DNA of 43,133 nt from Gammaproteobacteria bacterium (lineage in GTDB: Bacteria; Pseudomonadota; Gammaproteobacteria; Ga0077536): contig SHZM01000028.1 in NCBI GenBank assembly GCA_009692265.1, forward strand, positions 1-43,133, read 5' to 3'. The notes beneath the pieces were generated by a model that saw only the letters and a program-made list of their open reading frames with translations, was not told where the DNA came from and did not search any database. Position 1 is the first letter of the stretch, and each line of letters opens with the position of its first letter. Of the stretch, positions 18,489-27,310 are shown one piece after another. The position numbers were made by a program, and so were the translations under genes.

Positions 18489-18824
18489 TTAACGAGTGCT
18501 ATGGGGCCTTGGGTTAGGCACTGGGCGCGCAATAAGGTTTGCATAGCCGCCCATGTTTTCGACCTTAGTGTAACCGACACTTTCAAGTTGGATCTTGGCG
18601 ATTTGCGCACGCACGCCGACCGTGCGGTAAACAATAACCTCAGCGTTGCGGTCAGGCAGAATTTCCGGAACCCTTACGGCAACCTGCAGATACGGAATAT
18701 TGATCGCATCACTAAAACGACCACTGGCGTATTCGTCCGGCGAGCGTACATCGATCCATAGCGCTGCGGCGCTCGCGGTCACTGCCAGCCCGAACCAGCA
18801 GATGCCGAAGACGAATCGACCCAT
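18489..18824 (-). CDS. Exported rhodanese-like protein lacking the catalytic cysteine
   Basis: A 111-residue protein with a probable signal peptide (MGRFVFGICWFGLAVTASAAA) and a single rhodanese fold: WIDVRSPDEYASG, the central strand VIVY, then a loop RTVGVRA, and VGYTKVENMGGY. Active rhodaneses have Cys right after the Y of this strand; here it is Arg, so sulfurtransferase activity is unlikely. The ATG at 18824 has GAGGAG upstream; the longer frame from 18872 overlaps the kinase gene. It lies between the MfnE-like and cupin genes with about 24 bases on each side. Confidence 0.8.
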   Translation of the reverse strand: MGRFVFGICWFGLAVTASAAALWIDVRSPDEYASGRFSDAINIPYLQVAVRVPEILPDRNAEVIVYRTVGVRAQIAKIQLESVGYTKVENMGGYANLIARPVPNPRPHSTR

Positions 18825-18847
18825 GTAGCCACTCCTCGCTATGTAGG

Positions 18848-19465
18848 TTACATAATGCAGGTCCGCGCGCACACTGCCAGCGAGCCCTCGGCGATCTCAC
18901 CGATCTCATGTTTCGCGAACACCACCACGGGCAATGCCACGGCTGCGAATACTGTCGGAAAGTGTGCATCCACGTAGGTATCCTCGGCTAACGCCGAGCT
19001 CGTCAGAACGCCGCTGGGCGCGCGCGCCTTGACTAGGCACAGGCCGGCCGCACCACTGCGTCCTGCCAGCCACAACGCGATACTATCGGCGCTCACCGAC
19101 CAATCCTGTGGCAAATCGGTCATGCGCTCGACATCCTCTAGGCGCGGAATCCACACGCCGGCTCCGCTGACACTAAGTGCTTCGCGTACTTCGTCGAAGT
19201 CGTGCAGTAACCGAAGACGCGGCTCCATAGCGTGAAGCATTAGTCCGTACTGCGCCATCGCGAGCAGCGCCATGCAGTGCGCGGCAGCCTCTGAATAGGC
19301 CCACTGCGTTTGCGTCTCATCAATAAACTCAACGAACCGACCACCGCCCGGGACTATGACGCACCCGTGTTCGCGGCTCGTCAGCTGCGCGAGCCACGCA
19401 GGCAATTCCGGCGACAGCGCAAGGCTGCCGCCAAGCTTAACTATCCAACCGCTCGATTTCGGCAT
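18848..19465 (-). CDS. MfnE-like amino acid kinase family protein (methylofuran synthesis)
   Basis: A 205-residue protein of the amino acid kinase fold: the N-terminal WIVKLGGSLA (phosphate-binding Lys-Gly-Gly) and IVPGGGRFVEFI are clear. In archaea the homologue MfnE makes aminomethylfuran methyl diphosphate from the monophosphate with ATP. Bacterial copies occur in H4MPT/methylofuran gene clusters, as here between pabB and C1 genes. The ATG at 19465 overlaps the end of pabB by 29 bases; a TTG two codons earlier is possible. The MfnB and MfnC equivalents are not in the window. Confidence 0.8.
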   Translation of the reverse strand: MPKSSGWIVKLGGSLALSPELPAWLAQLTSREHGCVIVPGGGRFVEFIDETQTQWAYSEAAAHCMALLAMAQYGLMLHAMEPRLRLLHDFDEVREALSVSGAGVWIPRLEDVERMTDLPQDWSVSADSIALWLAGRSGAAGLCLVKARAPSGVLTSSALAEDTYVDAHFPTVFAAVALPVVVFAKHEIGEIAEGSLAVCARTCIM

Positions 19466-20828
19466 GCGCAAACACTTCCAACATCGCGGCGGCCTTGGTC
19501 AGACTTTCCTCGTATTCAAGCTCAAGTTCCGAATCCATAACGATGCCCCCACCGGCCCAGCAGTAGAGTCGATCGCGGTGCTGCACCAAGGTTCGGATCG
19601 CGATGTTCGTATCCATCCGACCGTTGCAGCTGACATACCCAATCGCACCACAATAGACTCCTCGGCGGTACGGCTCCAAGTCCTCAATGATTTCCATCGC
19701 GCGGATTTTCGGTGCACCAGTGATCGAGCCACCGGGAAAACACGCGCGCAACACGTCTAATTCCGAGGTGTGGGCGGCACGCCGGCCTCGCACCGTACTC
19801 ACTAAATGATGCACCTTGGCATAGGATTCGAGCGCACAGAGTCGTGGCACCTCGACACTGCCTATCTCGCAGCATTTGCCGAGATCATTACGTAGGAGAT
19901 CGACGATCATCACATTCTCCGCGCGATCCTTGTCGCTCTGCGCGAGTTCTGCCGCGTAGCGGCGATCGAGTTCTGGATCCGGGCTGCGGCCGCGGGTGCC
20001 TTTAATCGGTTTGGTTTCGACCCTATCGTTCACGACTTGCACGAAACGCTCGGGAGACGAACTCAAAATAGTACCGCCGGGCACTGTCAAATAGGCCGAG
20101 TACGGTGCTGGATTAACGTTGCGCAAGCGCAGATACGCATCCCACGGCGCACCGCGGGCCGCAGCCGAAAATCGCTGTGCAAAATTAACCTGGTAGACAT
20201 CGCCAGCTTCGATATAGCGTTTAATGCACCGCCACGCGTGTGCGTATTGCTCGAAGGTGATCTCCGGACGAACACTCGTGGTGACTTCGAACGAAGTCGC
20301 GAACACCGGCGGGGTAAGCGGAGCATGCGCGGACCACGCGGCTTGCAGAACTGCGGCATCCGTGCGCGCTCGTGGATGCACGACCAGCCATGCCGTACGC
20401 GCCACGTGGTCGACAATTACCGCGTGATCGTAGATGCCGATCGCCATGTCCGGCAGTTCGATATCGCGGAGCGCGAGGCTCGGAAGTTGTTCGATACGCC
20501 GGCCAAGATCGTAGCCAAAGTAGCCGACTGCGCCGCCGACAAACGGTAACTCGCTACTGGCTGGGCCGAGCTCCGCGACGGCTTGGGCAACTAATGCAAA
20601 CGGATCTTCGGTACTGGATTTAGTCTCGGCACCGCGCCGAATTTCAGTTACCTCTCCTACAGTCACGAGGGTTGCCACCGGATCGCACACCAGGACATCG
20701 TAGCGCCCTGCGCTACCGCGATTCACGCAGCTATCCAAGAGCATGAACCACGGGCGATCAACCACGCGCGCTGCACCCGCCGTGCTGTCCACCGAATATG
20801 GCAACGCAATGATGCGCAGCTCACTCAT
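19437..20828 (-). CDS. pabB: Aminodeoxychorismate synthase component I
   Basis: The 463-residue chorismate-utilising enzyme has the PabB-type PIKGTRGR motif, then DRAENVMIVDLLRNDLG, and FPGGSITGAPKIRAMEII, and ends with the GGGIVMDSELELEYEESLTKA signature. With a glutaminase partner it makes 4-amino-4-deoxychorismate, the precursor of 4-aminobenzoate. The PIKGT lysine identifies PabB rather than TrpE. Its overlap (ATGA) with the MfnF-like gene upstream and with the MfnE-like gene downstream suggests that it feeds 4-aminobenzoate into H4MPT through the RFAP synthase encoded at 28478-29443, though folate is the other possible sink. Confidence 0.93.
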   Translation of the reverse strand: MSELRIIALPYSVDSTAGAARVVDRPWFMLLDSCVNRGSAGRYDVLVCDPVATLVTVGEVTEIRRGAETKSSTEDPFALVAQAVAELGPASSELPFVGGAVGYFGYDLGRRIEQLPSLALRDIELPDMAIGIYDHAVIVDHVARTAWLVVHPRARTDAAVLQAAWSAHAPLTPPVFATSFEVTTSVRPEITFEQYAHAWRCIKRYIEAGDVYQVNFAQRFSAAARGAPWDAYLRLRNVNPAPYSAYLTVPGGTILSSSPERFVQVVNDRVETKPIKGTRGRSPDPELDRRYAAELAQSDKDRAENVMIVDLLRNDLGKCCEIGSVEVPRLCALESYAKVHHLVSTVRGRRAAHTSELDVLRACFPGGSITGAPKIRAMEIIEDLEPYRRGVYCGAIGYVSCNGRMDTNIAIRTLVQHRDRLYCWAGGGIVMDSELELEYEESLTKAAAMLEVFAHAEIERLDS

Positions 20829-21856
20829 AGACGTTTCCAGTGCGCAAGCTTAGCCACCGCGACTGCGGGTGCGCACGTCGAAACATCGCTAGATAAAGCC
20901 GACGGAGCGTGCACGAGTTCGGCGAAGCTCTGGAAGATCACCTCATTGAAATTGGCAAGGCGTCGGACCAGGAATTCGCCGCTGCCCACGCCGACGATTT
21001 TCTCGGGTCGAGTGTATTGACTCACGACCTGAGAAAATCCGCGCTGTAATTGGTTGAAGTGGCTAAACGCAACAAATCTGGCACAGTCCGCCAACGCCCG
21101 CTCGTTACCGAGGTCGGCGTCCTCACCCACCATGCGCGCGAGTCGCCGCAAGCTATGCGGACGATCCGCCGGGCGCCCATCCGCGGTGGCATGCTTATCC
21201 GCGCCGTCCGGCAATTCACCCGTGATGCGATAGACATCCGCCATCGTCGCAAAAGTTTCCGCCGTAACCGCGCGCCAGCGGCCATTCATCGGCACCTCCT
21301 TGATCACCGCCATCACCGGCGTGCGACTCACCCCGGCATAGAGCAACTCGCCGGTTTCCAAACGCGCCGCATCGGTCTCGGCGCAGACAACCTGTCCGTG
21401 TTGGAGCGCGATGATATCCGTCGTCGTACTACCAATATCGATCACCATTGCATCGGGTGCGCGTCGCGCGCACCAACTCGCCGTTGCGTGCCAATTTTGC
21501 GAGGCTACCGCCGCGGCCGTCGCAACCGCCGCTGACGGTGCCAGCCACCCGCGCGACCCGGCATAGACCATCAGGGGTGCATCCCTTACCGTGCTGACCA
21601 TCCGCTCGATAATTCGTGTTACGCCCTGCTCCCGATGTTCAAACAGATCACACAACTCGCCAGTCATGGTCAGGGCATGCCGTCCGTGTTCGAACGAAAA
21701 TTGCTGGGCCAGCCGCTGCAGCGCGTCAATCAAGCGATCTTCACCCTGCCATAACGCGCACGCTACCTGTCGCACCGCGATCAGCGCCCCATCGTCGTCG
21801 AGCACCGCGAGCTTGAGATGCGCGCCGCCGACGTCCCAACCGTAGTACTGTGGCAT
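20825..21856 (-). CDS. MfnF-like protein, hydantoinase/oxoprolinase fold, of H4MPT gene clusters
   Basis: This 343-residue protein matches the family annotated as H4MPT-linked C1 transfer pathway protein. It has an ASKHA-type fold: GWDVGGAHLKLAVLDDDG at the N-terminus, VIDIGSTTTDIIAL near residue 136 and VGVGSGEFLVRRL near the C-terminus. The archaeal homologue MfnF condenses the furan unit with glutamyl-tyramine in methanofuran synthesis. It is the first gene of the minus-strand run to the cupin and is divergent from the HisA-like gene with only 43 bases between them, so the two promoters must overlap. Confidence 0.85.
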   Translation of the reverse strand: MPQYYGWDVGGAHLKLAVLDDDGALIAVRQVACALWQGEDRLIDALQRLAQQFSFEHGRHALTMTGELCDLFEHREQGVTRIIERMVSTVRDAPLMVYAGSRGWLAPSAAVATAAAVASQNWHATASWCARRAPDAMVIDIGSTTTDIIALQHGQVVCAETDAARLETGELLYAGVSRTPVMAVIKEVPMNGRWRAVTAETFATMADVYRITGELPDGADKHATADGRPADRPHSLRRLARMVGEDADLGNERALADCARFVAFSHFNQLQRGFSQVVSQYTRPEKIVGVGSGEFLVRRLANFNEVIFQSFAELVHAPSALSSDVSTCAPAVAVAKLAHWKRL

Positions 21857-21899
21857 GTATGATTAACCTGAGTATTCACGCTACGCGCAAACGACAGAC

Positions 21900-22613
21900 A
21901 TGATTCTAATTCCCGTCATCGATCTCTTCGACGGCCTGGTTGTGCACGCAGTGCGCGGCCAGCGTGATGCCTACCAACCGATCGTATCGCAGCTTGCCAG
22001 CACCCCGTCGCCGGCGGCGATCCTTGCCGGATACCTCGCCGTATTCCCGTTCACTCACTGTTATATTGCGGACCTAAACGCGCTGCGTGCCCATGGCGAC
22101 GCCGATCGTGAGATAGCCACGCTACTCACGCAACATCCGGGCATCGAATTCTGGATCGATGCGGCGTTTGGCGCGCGAAGGCCACTGCCACTCTACCTGG
22201 GGAGTCCTAATGCGCGTGGCATTATAGGCAGCGAATCGATCGCGACGCTGGCCGATTATCACCGCGCGTTCAGCAGTCTCACCGGCGGGCTTGAGCCAAT
22301 GTTGTCCTTGGATTTCAAAGCTGGCGAGTTTCTCGGGCCGGCGCCGCTACTTCAGGAGACGACACTTTGGCCGCAACGGGTTATTGCCATGAACCTCGAT
22401 CGGGTCGGCAGTAAGGAAGGACCGGACCTCGACACCCTTCAACACTTACGCGCGCGTTCACCACGAAGCTTATTAACCGCCGCGGGTGGTATTCGTAATG
22501 CCGATGATCTCAGCGCGCTGAACGACCTTCAAATTGCACACGCACTCCTCGCGACCGCGCTGCACAACGGGCAGCTCTCGGCCGAAGACTTAGCGCGGGT
22601 AAGCGATCGCTAG
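21900..22613 (+). CDS. HisA/HisF-like TIM-barrel protein of the C1 gene cluster
   Basis: The 237-residue protein is a paralogue of the histidine enzyme HisA: IPVIDLFDGLVVHAVRGQR aligns with the first strand of HisA and keeps the aspartate after the first beta strand, and LSLDFKAGEF supplies the second aspartate. The phosphate-binding parts (TAAGGIRNADDL and GIIGSES) are also retained. Such genes are typical of bacterial H4MPT clusters and not of his operons; no other his gene is nearby. The reaction is not established, but retained aspartates suggest a working isomerase-like or related site in pterin or furan cofactor synthesis. Confidence 0.8.
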   Translation: MILIPVIDLFDGLVVHAVRGQRDAYQPIVSQLASTPSPAAILAGYLAVFPFTHCYIADLNALRAHGDADREIATLLTQHPGIEFWIDAAFGARRPLPLYLGSPNARGIIGSESIATLADYHRAFSSLTGGLEPMLSLDFKAGEFLGPAPLLQETTLWPQRVIAMNLDRVGSKEGPDLDTLQHLRARSPRSLLTAAGGIRNADDLSALNDLQIAHALLATALHNGQLSAEDLARVSDR

Positions 22614-22617
22614 ATCA

Positions 22618-22647
22618 AACAAAGCCCTGCGGGAGCGGGGCTTTGTT
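22618..22647. terminator. Bidirectional terminator between the HisA-like gene and fae
   Basis: AACAAAGCCC (22618-22627) and GGGCTTTGTT (22638-22647) form a 10-bp stem with a ten-base loop. It lies 5 bases after the HisA-like stop and 17 bases beyond the fae stop on the other strand, so it can serve both transcripts. T-rich runs are short. Confidence 0.75.
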
Positions 22648-22663
22648 ATACACGAGAGCCCGT

Positions 22664-23173
22664 TTACTTCGCTTGAAACGGGTGAGCAACCTTGCTCTTT
22701 TGCGCTACCACTTGGGCGGCTTTCGGCTCGCGAGCAACCGCACGCTTGATCGATTCTTTAACAGCTTGGTAGTTGTAGTCTTGAATCTTTTTGTCGTCTT
22801 CGGCCAACCAGTGAATGAACACCCCAACGCAGATAAAAATATCGTCGGCTTCGACCGCCGGAATCGTGCCATCTTCGACGCAATCGGCGACTGCCATCGC
22901 CACACCGCGTTGGGCTGGGCCAAACATTTGCACAGCTTGCTTGGAGCCCTTGATGGTCACTTTGTTGAACATCACGGTGTTTGGCTTGGTTATCAGGTTC
23001 GGTGCAACCACGGCCAGTAGGCTGCTGAAACCGTCTTTGTTGTTGGTGATGCAATTACAAAAAGCGGCTTCGACGGCACTGTCACGTGGCCCCATGATGA
23101 GGTCAATATGGGCGACTTCATTGCCATCGCCCACCAGGGATTCTCCGACTAATACTCTATCTACAACAGCCAT
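22664..23173 (-). CDS. fae: Formaldehyde-activating enzyme
   Basis: Fae condenses formaldehyde with H4MPT to methylene-H4MPT in the cytosol and is the entry enzyme of the pathway. The 169-residue sequence is close to the well-known Methylorubrum protein: [20 protein letters not shown] at the N-terminus (H22 is the expected catalytic histidine), [25 protein letters not shown] and VGVFIHW. The ATG at 23173 has GAGAGGAG upstream and matches the family start; the frame runs back to 23242 but that part is unlike Fae. It is 102 bases after the CitG-like gene, so it may be read from the operon or from its own promoter. Confidence 0.97.
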   Translation of the reverse strand: MAVVDRVLVGESLVGDGNEVAHIDLIMGPRDSAVEAAFCNCITNNKDGFSSLLAVVAPNLITKPNTVMFNKVTIKGSKQAVQMFGPAQRGVAMAVADCVEDGTIPAVEADDIFICVGVFIHWLAEDDKKIQDYNYQAVKESIKRAVAREPKAAQVVAQKSKVAHPFQAK

Positions 23174-23275
23174 GGTTCGTTCTCCTCTCGCTGACTCTGA
23201 AGCCAGGGATTTCGTGCCGAATAATGCTTTGAATATCGACATGTTATGACCCTGGATTCAGGTATGCGTGTAAAT

Positions 23276-24244
23276 TTATGGTTCGTTTTCTTGCAAGCCG
23301 CTGGTTGAACCCAGCTGCTCGGTGCCGCAGGAGTTTGTCTTGAGGGCGGTGTCCAGCAACAAGGCCAAGAGGCTTGCCACCGTGAGATCCGCGCTCGTCC
23401 CGGGATTCACACCCTCGGTTTTTAGCTCTGTATCGAACGCTCGTAGGATCGATGTGCGGGCGGTTGGATCTTCGCACGCTTTCCACCTTGATGCCACCGC
23501 CCGAGCGCGGCGTTGGACCGACGCCGCCGTGGCGGTGCCGTGCTTGCGGGCAATATGCGAATCAGGGTTCATCGTGAGGAAGTCGAGAAAGCAGGCGGTG
23601 GTGGCCTGCGCCAGCGACGTTGTCTCGTCGCGGAAGCGACGCAAGGTGAGGAGGCCACTGTTTAATACCTCGTCAAAGCCGTTCGCGTACTGCGCCGCGA
23701 CGAGGTCGCGAGCGGCGGCTAAACGCATCACCTCGACCAGTGGTAACGTCGGTACCGCCCCGACGTCCTGTTCGTTGCTTCGCCCCAGTCCTGCAGGATT
23801 GGCTCGGCGGATCGCGGCAAACACCGCCACCGCATCGGCGAGCGTGCTTACCGTCAAAACCGTGGCCAGTCTTGCCGCGAGATCCCGGGCCGGGTGGGAT
23901 ACGAGACTCGCCCGCAGCAGTGGAACACAGAGCAGGACGATTCCCAAATTGGTATTACACCGTACGGCGACGAAGGTCGCCTCTATCGCGGCGAGGATGC
24001 TCTGGCCCAGCCCCTGCTCAATGTCTGTTGCCGGATCGGCCGCGACTTTCGCGCTCAACAGAAACTCAGCCGCGGACATGCCATGCCCCGCCGCTTCGAA
24101 ACTCACATTGCCTGGTTTATCCGCCAATACGTCGTAGCGGCAGGCCATTCGAAACGCGGCCGCAGCCTCCCTTCTGGCCAGCCGAAACGGTTCACGCGAG
24201 ATCGCCGACACTGCATCCCCGCTCAAGTTTCGCGCAGAACGCAT
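23276..24244 (-). CDS. CitG/MdcB-like (triphosphoribosyl-dephospho-CoA synthase family) protein of the C1 cluster
   Basis: The protein has the family motifs LADKPGNVSFEAAGHGMSAAEFL and NTNLGIVLLCVPLL, and GVNPGTSADLTVASLLA near the C-terminus. CitG makes the prosthetic group of citrate lyase, but homologues in methylotroph H4MPT clusters are thought to act in cofactor synthesis, with an unknown substrate. No citrate lyase or malonate decarboxylase genes are nearby. The start is uncertain: ATG 24244 has no clear ribosome-binding site, and GTG 24211, which overlaps the end of the ATP-grasp gene by 20 bases, is a good alternative. Confidence 0.82.
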   Translation of the reverse strand: MRSARNLSGDAVSAISREPFRLARREAAAAFRMACRYDVLADKPGNVSFEAAGHGMSAAEFLLSAKVAADPATDIEQGLGQSILAAIEATFVAVRCNTNLGIVLLCVPLLRASLVSHPARDLAARLATVLTVSTLADAVAVFAAIRRANPAGLGRSNEQDVGAVPTLPLVEVMRLAAARDLVAAQYANGFDEVLNSGLLTLRRFRDETTSLAQATTACFLDFLTMNPDSHIARKHGTATAASVQRRARAVASRWKACEDPTARTSILRAFDTELKTEGVNPGTSADLTVASLLALLLDTALKTNSCGTEQLGSTSGLQENEP

Positions 24245-25121
24245 CGACAAGGCGCGCTGTCACATCAAGGCCGGTGGCACGCGCCAGCCCCCACCACGCG
24301 GGTACTCCATTAACCTCACCGATCCACCAGCGTCCGTGTACGTCGCGCATCAGATCGACCCCGGCATAATCGATGTCGAGCGCAGCGGCCGCGGCCTCGG
24401 CCAGTGCCGCCATTTCCAGGGTCAGAGCCGTACTCACGCAGTCCGCGCCTAATGCGCGATTCGTGATCCAATGCGTACTACGCCGTTCCATCGCGAACTC
24501 GGCCCGCCCGGCGATTACCAACACCCGCCAATCACTAAACGGCGGGCCGCTGCGTGCAACGTATTCCTGGGCATAGAACACACCGCCCACCGGGGTCACC
24601 GCAGTAAGTTCCGCGGTGGAATCTATGCGCAGGATGCCCTCTCCCTGCGAGCCGAATAACGGTTTCAGGACGATACTGCGCTGATCGGCGAATAGCGAAG
24701 AAAATGTGTCGGCTCGATCAGCCCACTCGCTCACCCAGGTACGCGGGGTTGCGAGTCCGTGCAGTGCCAGGCGAAAACTCGTCATCGCTTTATCCACGGT
24801 ACGTTCGATGGCACGCCCCGAATTAAATACCGGCACTCCGAGTTGCGCTAGCCAGTGCAACACATCGAGCCGCAACACCACTTCTTCGAGTGAACCGCCA
24901 GGAACCCCTCGCACGAACGCGCCGCGTGGGAGCGCGCCGTTAAACCCGGGCAGGAATAAGCGTGGAACTCCGCCGGTGATCGCGAGGTAACAGGATTTCA
25001 GTGAGAGGGTTACAGCCTCAAGACCCCGCGCCGCCAATGCGCGCACGAGCATCCGACCGTGCCATCCGGGATCGTCCGTAAAGAGGACTACGCGGGGATC
25101 TCGCTCCGCGCTCTCGTTCAT
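24192..25121 (-). CDS. RimK-like ATP-grasp ligase of the C1 cluster
   Basis: The 309-residue protein is an ATP-grasp ligase of the RimK type: [20 protein letters not shown], the ATP-binding [17 protein letters not shown] near residue 150, and the metal-binding [21 protein letters not shown] at about 250-271. Family members attach glutamate to cofactors, for example MptN in H4MPT-derived cofactors. Bacterial methylofuran carries a long polyglutamate chain and this gene is a candidate for building it, or for modifying H4MPT. Its ATG overlaps the mch stop (ATGA, 25118-25121). Confidence 0.85.
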   Translation of the reverse strand: MNESAERDPRVVLFTDDPGWHGRMLVRALAARGLEAVTLSLKSCYLAITGGVPRLFLPGFNGALPRGAFVRGVPGGSLEEVVLRLDVLHWLAQLGVPVFNSGRAIERTVDKAMTSFRLALHGLATPRTWVSEWADRADTFSSLFADQRSIVLKPLFGSQGEGILRIDSTAELTAVTPVGGVFYAQEYVARSGPPFSDWRVLVIAGRAEFAMERRSTHWITNRALGADCVSTALTLEMAALAEAAAAALDIDYAGVDLMRDVHGRWWIGEVNGVPAWWGLARATGLDVTARLVDAFCAKLERGCSVGDLA

Positions 25122-26101
25122 CCTCCGAACGAAAGTTCGAGCAGATCCTCGCGGAGTCCACCGCCCTCAAATGTCCGACCGCTTTTCACAGCGGTCACCG
25201 AGCATTGTGCCGGCGAAAACAACATCGGATCTATTTGATAGAAGTCGTATTTGTAGTCTTTAAACACCTTGCCGAACGGCTTGCCGAAATCGCGCGAGGT
25301 CGCGCTCGGAAGTTGCGCGGCGAGTTGGGCCGCGGCATCGTCGTCAGTATCAACGTAAAGCCGGACACGCCCCCCGAACAGAATCGCGTCATTGGTTCTG
25401 CCCATCGCGGTGATGAAGTCGGCGGTTGGTGGTGGCACCGGCGCGGTGCCGGCGCCGTCGATGATCTTATCCAGCGGAAATTTCAATTCGTGGACTTTAT
25501 GCAAAGCGACCTCGAGCACGCGAGCAACGATTTGGACGCCGCCGGCCAAGCTCGTGGTCGGCGTTAAGATCAAGGTAAGTTGGGCGGGATCGATTTGGCA
25601 GTAAGTCGCTATCTTGTCGACGATCTCTTGCGGCGGGATCCGATCCACTTCCAGGACTAAGCAGGTATCACCTGGCGGATTACGGTAGGCTAGTTCGTCA
25701 AATAAGGGCTCGCGGCTCCCGATCGAGCGGGCGGGACCCGACCCTAGCGCGTTGAACCCCTCTTTCCCCTTGCCGTGATTAAGACTCCAACCCGCGTATT
25801 GCGACCCGAGGCAGGCGGTGACTGGATCGCTGGAATGGACATCCACCTGCCAAGGCCACCGCTTGAAATCGGTCGCCGCCCGTAACGTGACGGTACCCAA
25901 GCCGCCCATGCAAATCTCGGCGATTAAACGCCCCGCTTCAATCCCGCCGGCACAGCTAATTCCAGCGTCGAGAATGCGCGTGCCGCAGTCTAGTCGGGAC
26001 AGCGTGACCCGGTAACGCGCGGGATCGGCGAGCAACCGTTCGACCAGTGTCTGCGCACAGAGATTCACGTTCGCGCGGGGTAATTGGGTATCGGTGTGCA
26101 T
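25118..26101 (-). CDS. mch: Methenyltetrahydromethanopterin cyclohydrolase
   Basis: Mch hydrolyses methenyl-H4MPT to 5-formyl-H4MPT in the oxidative pathway. The 327-residue sequence shows the family landmarks: [83 protein letters not shown] and [21 protein letters not shown]. Length is normal. The ATG at 26101 was chosen; one codon earlier is a TTG. The gene lies 39 bases after the second ATP-grasp gene and overlaps the RimK-like gene by four bases. Confidence 0.96.
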   Translation of the reverse strand: MHTDTQLPRANVNLCAQTLVERLLADPARYRVTLSRLDCGTRILDAGISCAGGIEAGRLIAEICMGGLGTVTLRAATDFKRWPWQVDVHSSDPVTACLGSQYAGWSLNHGKGKEGFNALGSGPARSIGSREPLFDELAYRNPPGDTCLVLEVDRIPPQEIVDKIATYCQIDPAQLTLILTPTTSLAGGVQIVARVLEVALHKVHELKFPLDKIIDGAGTAPVPPPTADFITAMGRTNDAILFGGRVRLYVDTDDDAAAQLAAQLPSATSRDFGKPFGKVFKDYKYDFYQIDPMLFSPAQCSVTAVKSGRTFEGGGLREDLLELSFGG

Positions 26102-26140
26102 CAATTTCTCGCTCCATGAAGAAGGCGAACAAGGCAGAAC

Positions 26141-27310
26141 TCATCCGCAAGGTTTTAGGGCGAGGAGCTGCCACAACAGGAGGAGTCGCCTGTGTAACAG
26201 TGCTTCGACCGTCGCAATTGTCGCGCCCGCCGCAGCCAGCGTGCACACCGGTGAGTGTGCAGGAATAAGCGTGCCATCAAGCGGCTGATCGGCGGACCAG
26301 CTCGGCCAGTTTAGCGACTTTGGGATCCGAATGGGATGTGGCGCGTAGGCGACGAGATGGCCGCAAGCCTGCTCGCTATATGCTAACGGTGTCATCGCGC
26401 TGGCACGCGACGCCGCGACATGCGCTCTAAACGCGGCGGCGGGTTGGAGCAGCAGATCGCACGTAGCGGTTGGTCGAGGGTTGACGTCGACAACCTGTAC
26501 CTGGGTACCCTCGCACACGAAGTCAAACCCCCCTAAGCCGCGTAAACCACACCTCGCGAGCGCGTGAGCGTAACGCAGGCATTGCGTGCGCACGGAGGTC
26601 GGTAACTCCGCTGGAGTTACCGCCCCCGCATAACGGTACGGCGCGGTCGGCGCGGGCTGGAGATTCAAATGCCGGTTAAACCCGAGCGCAGTGACCGCCC
26701 CACCTGCGGCCAGAAAACTCAGCGAGTAACTGCCCCCACGAACGCGTTGTTGCAGATAGTCGTGAGGAGCAACGGGTGCCATCGGCGCGTAATCCCGTAC
26801 ATGTTGGCCGCCGGCACCGCCGCGGGTTTTCAGCAGCCAGGCGGATTCCGGGCGCGGGTCGTAGGCCTGTGGCGGCTGCGGGATCTCCAGTTGTGCCAAG
26901 CAGCTAGCGCGTTGCTCCGGGCACGCCATTCGCGCGACGAGATCAAGATCGCTGCCGAGCAGTTCACCGCGCGCGGCCAGTAACCGTAACACCACTGGAT
27001 GTCCCTCGAAGCCACCACCCCAAACGATAGCGATCCCTGGTGGCACGATCCGCTCAAGCAGTTCGCAGGAGGCGCTCTCGTTGAGTACGCCGCCACGGTG
27101 CGGCAACTCGTAATAAGCGGTCGCCAGCGCGCGCGTATCGCGATCGCCAAAGCAATCGGCGACCAGCGGTCGGTAACCGGCCGCCGCCGCCGCAGCCGCT
27201 AATTGGCGAGCAGCGTGCGCAATGACAAAAATCTCACCGCCGGGCGACGATCTGGCGGGCGAGTTCAAAGGCTTCCTGGTAGGCAAGGTAGATAGGCCCG
27301 GAGGCCTCAT
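26141..27310 (-). CDS. ATP-grasp domain protein of the C1 cluster (MfnD-like role possible)
   Basis: This protein begins its recognisable part with IFVIAHAARQLAAAAAAAGY and VADCFGDRDTRALA, then LLKTRGGAGGQHVRDY (ATP-binding) and VVDVNPRPTATCDLL (metal ligands), a typical ATP-grasp set. Such proteins recur next to mtdB and mch in bacterial H4MPT clusters. Methanofuran synthesis in archaea uses an ATP-grasp ligase, MfnD, for tyramine plus glutamate, so an analogous ligation is a reasonable guess. The start is unclear: ATG 27310 gives 389 residues; TTG 27268 with AGGAAG upstream is also possible. Both overlap the end of mtdB. Confidence 0.8.
   Translation of the reverse strand: MRPPGLSTLPTRKPLNSPARSSPGGEIFVIAHAARQLAAAAAAAGYRPLVADCFGDRDTRALATAYYELPHRGGVLNESASCELLERIVPPGIAIVWGGGFEGHPVVLRLLAARGELLGSDLDLVARMACPEQRASCLAQLEIPQPPQAYDPRPESAWLLKTRGGAGGQHVRDYAPMAPVAPHDYLQQRVRGGSYSLSFLAAGGAVTALGFNRHLNLQPAPTAPYRYAGAVTPAELPTSVRTQCLRYAHALARCGLRGLGGFDFVCEGTQVQVVDVNPRPTATCDLLLQPAAAFRAHVAASRASAMTPLAYSEQACGHLVAYAPHPIRIPKSLNWPSWSADQPLDGTLIPAHSPVCTLAAAGATIATVEALLHRRLLLLWQLLALKPCG

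Noticed and set aside
23174-23242. N-terminal extension of fae
   Set aside because: The extension is unlike Fae, and a strong GAGAGGAG site precedes the ATG at 23173, which matches the family start.
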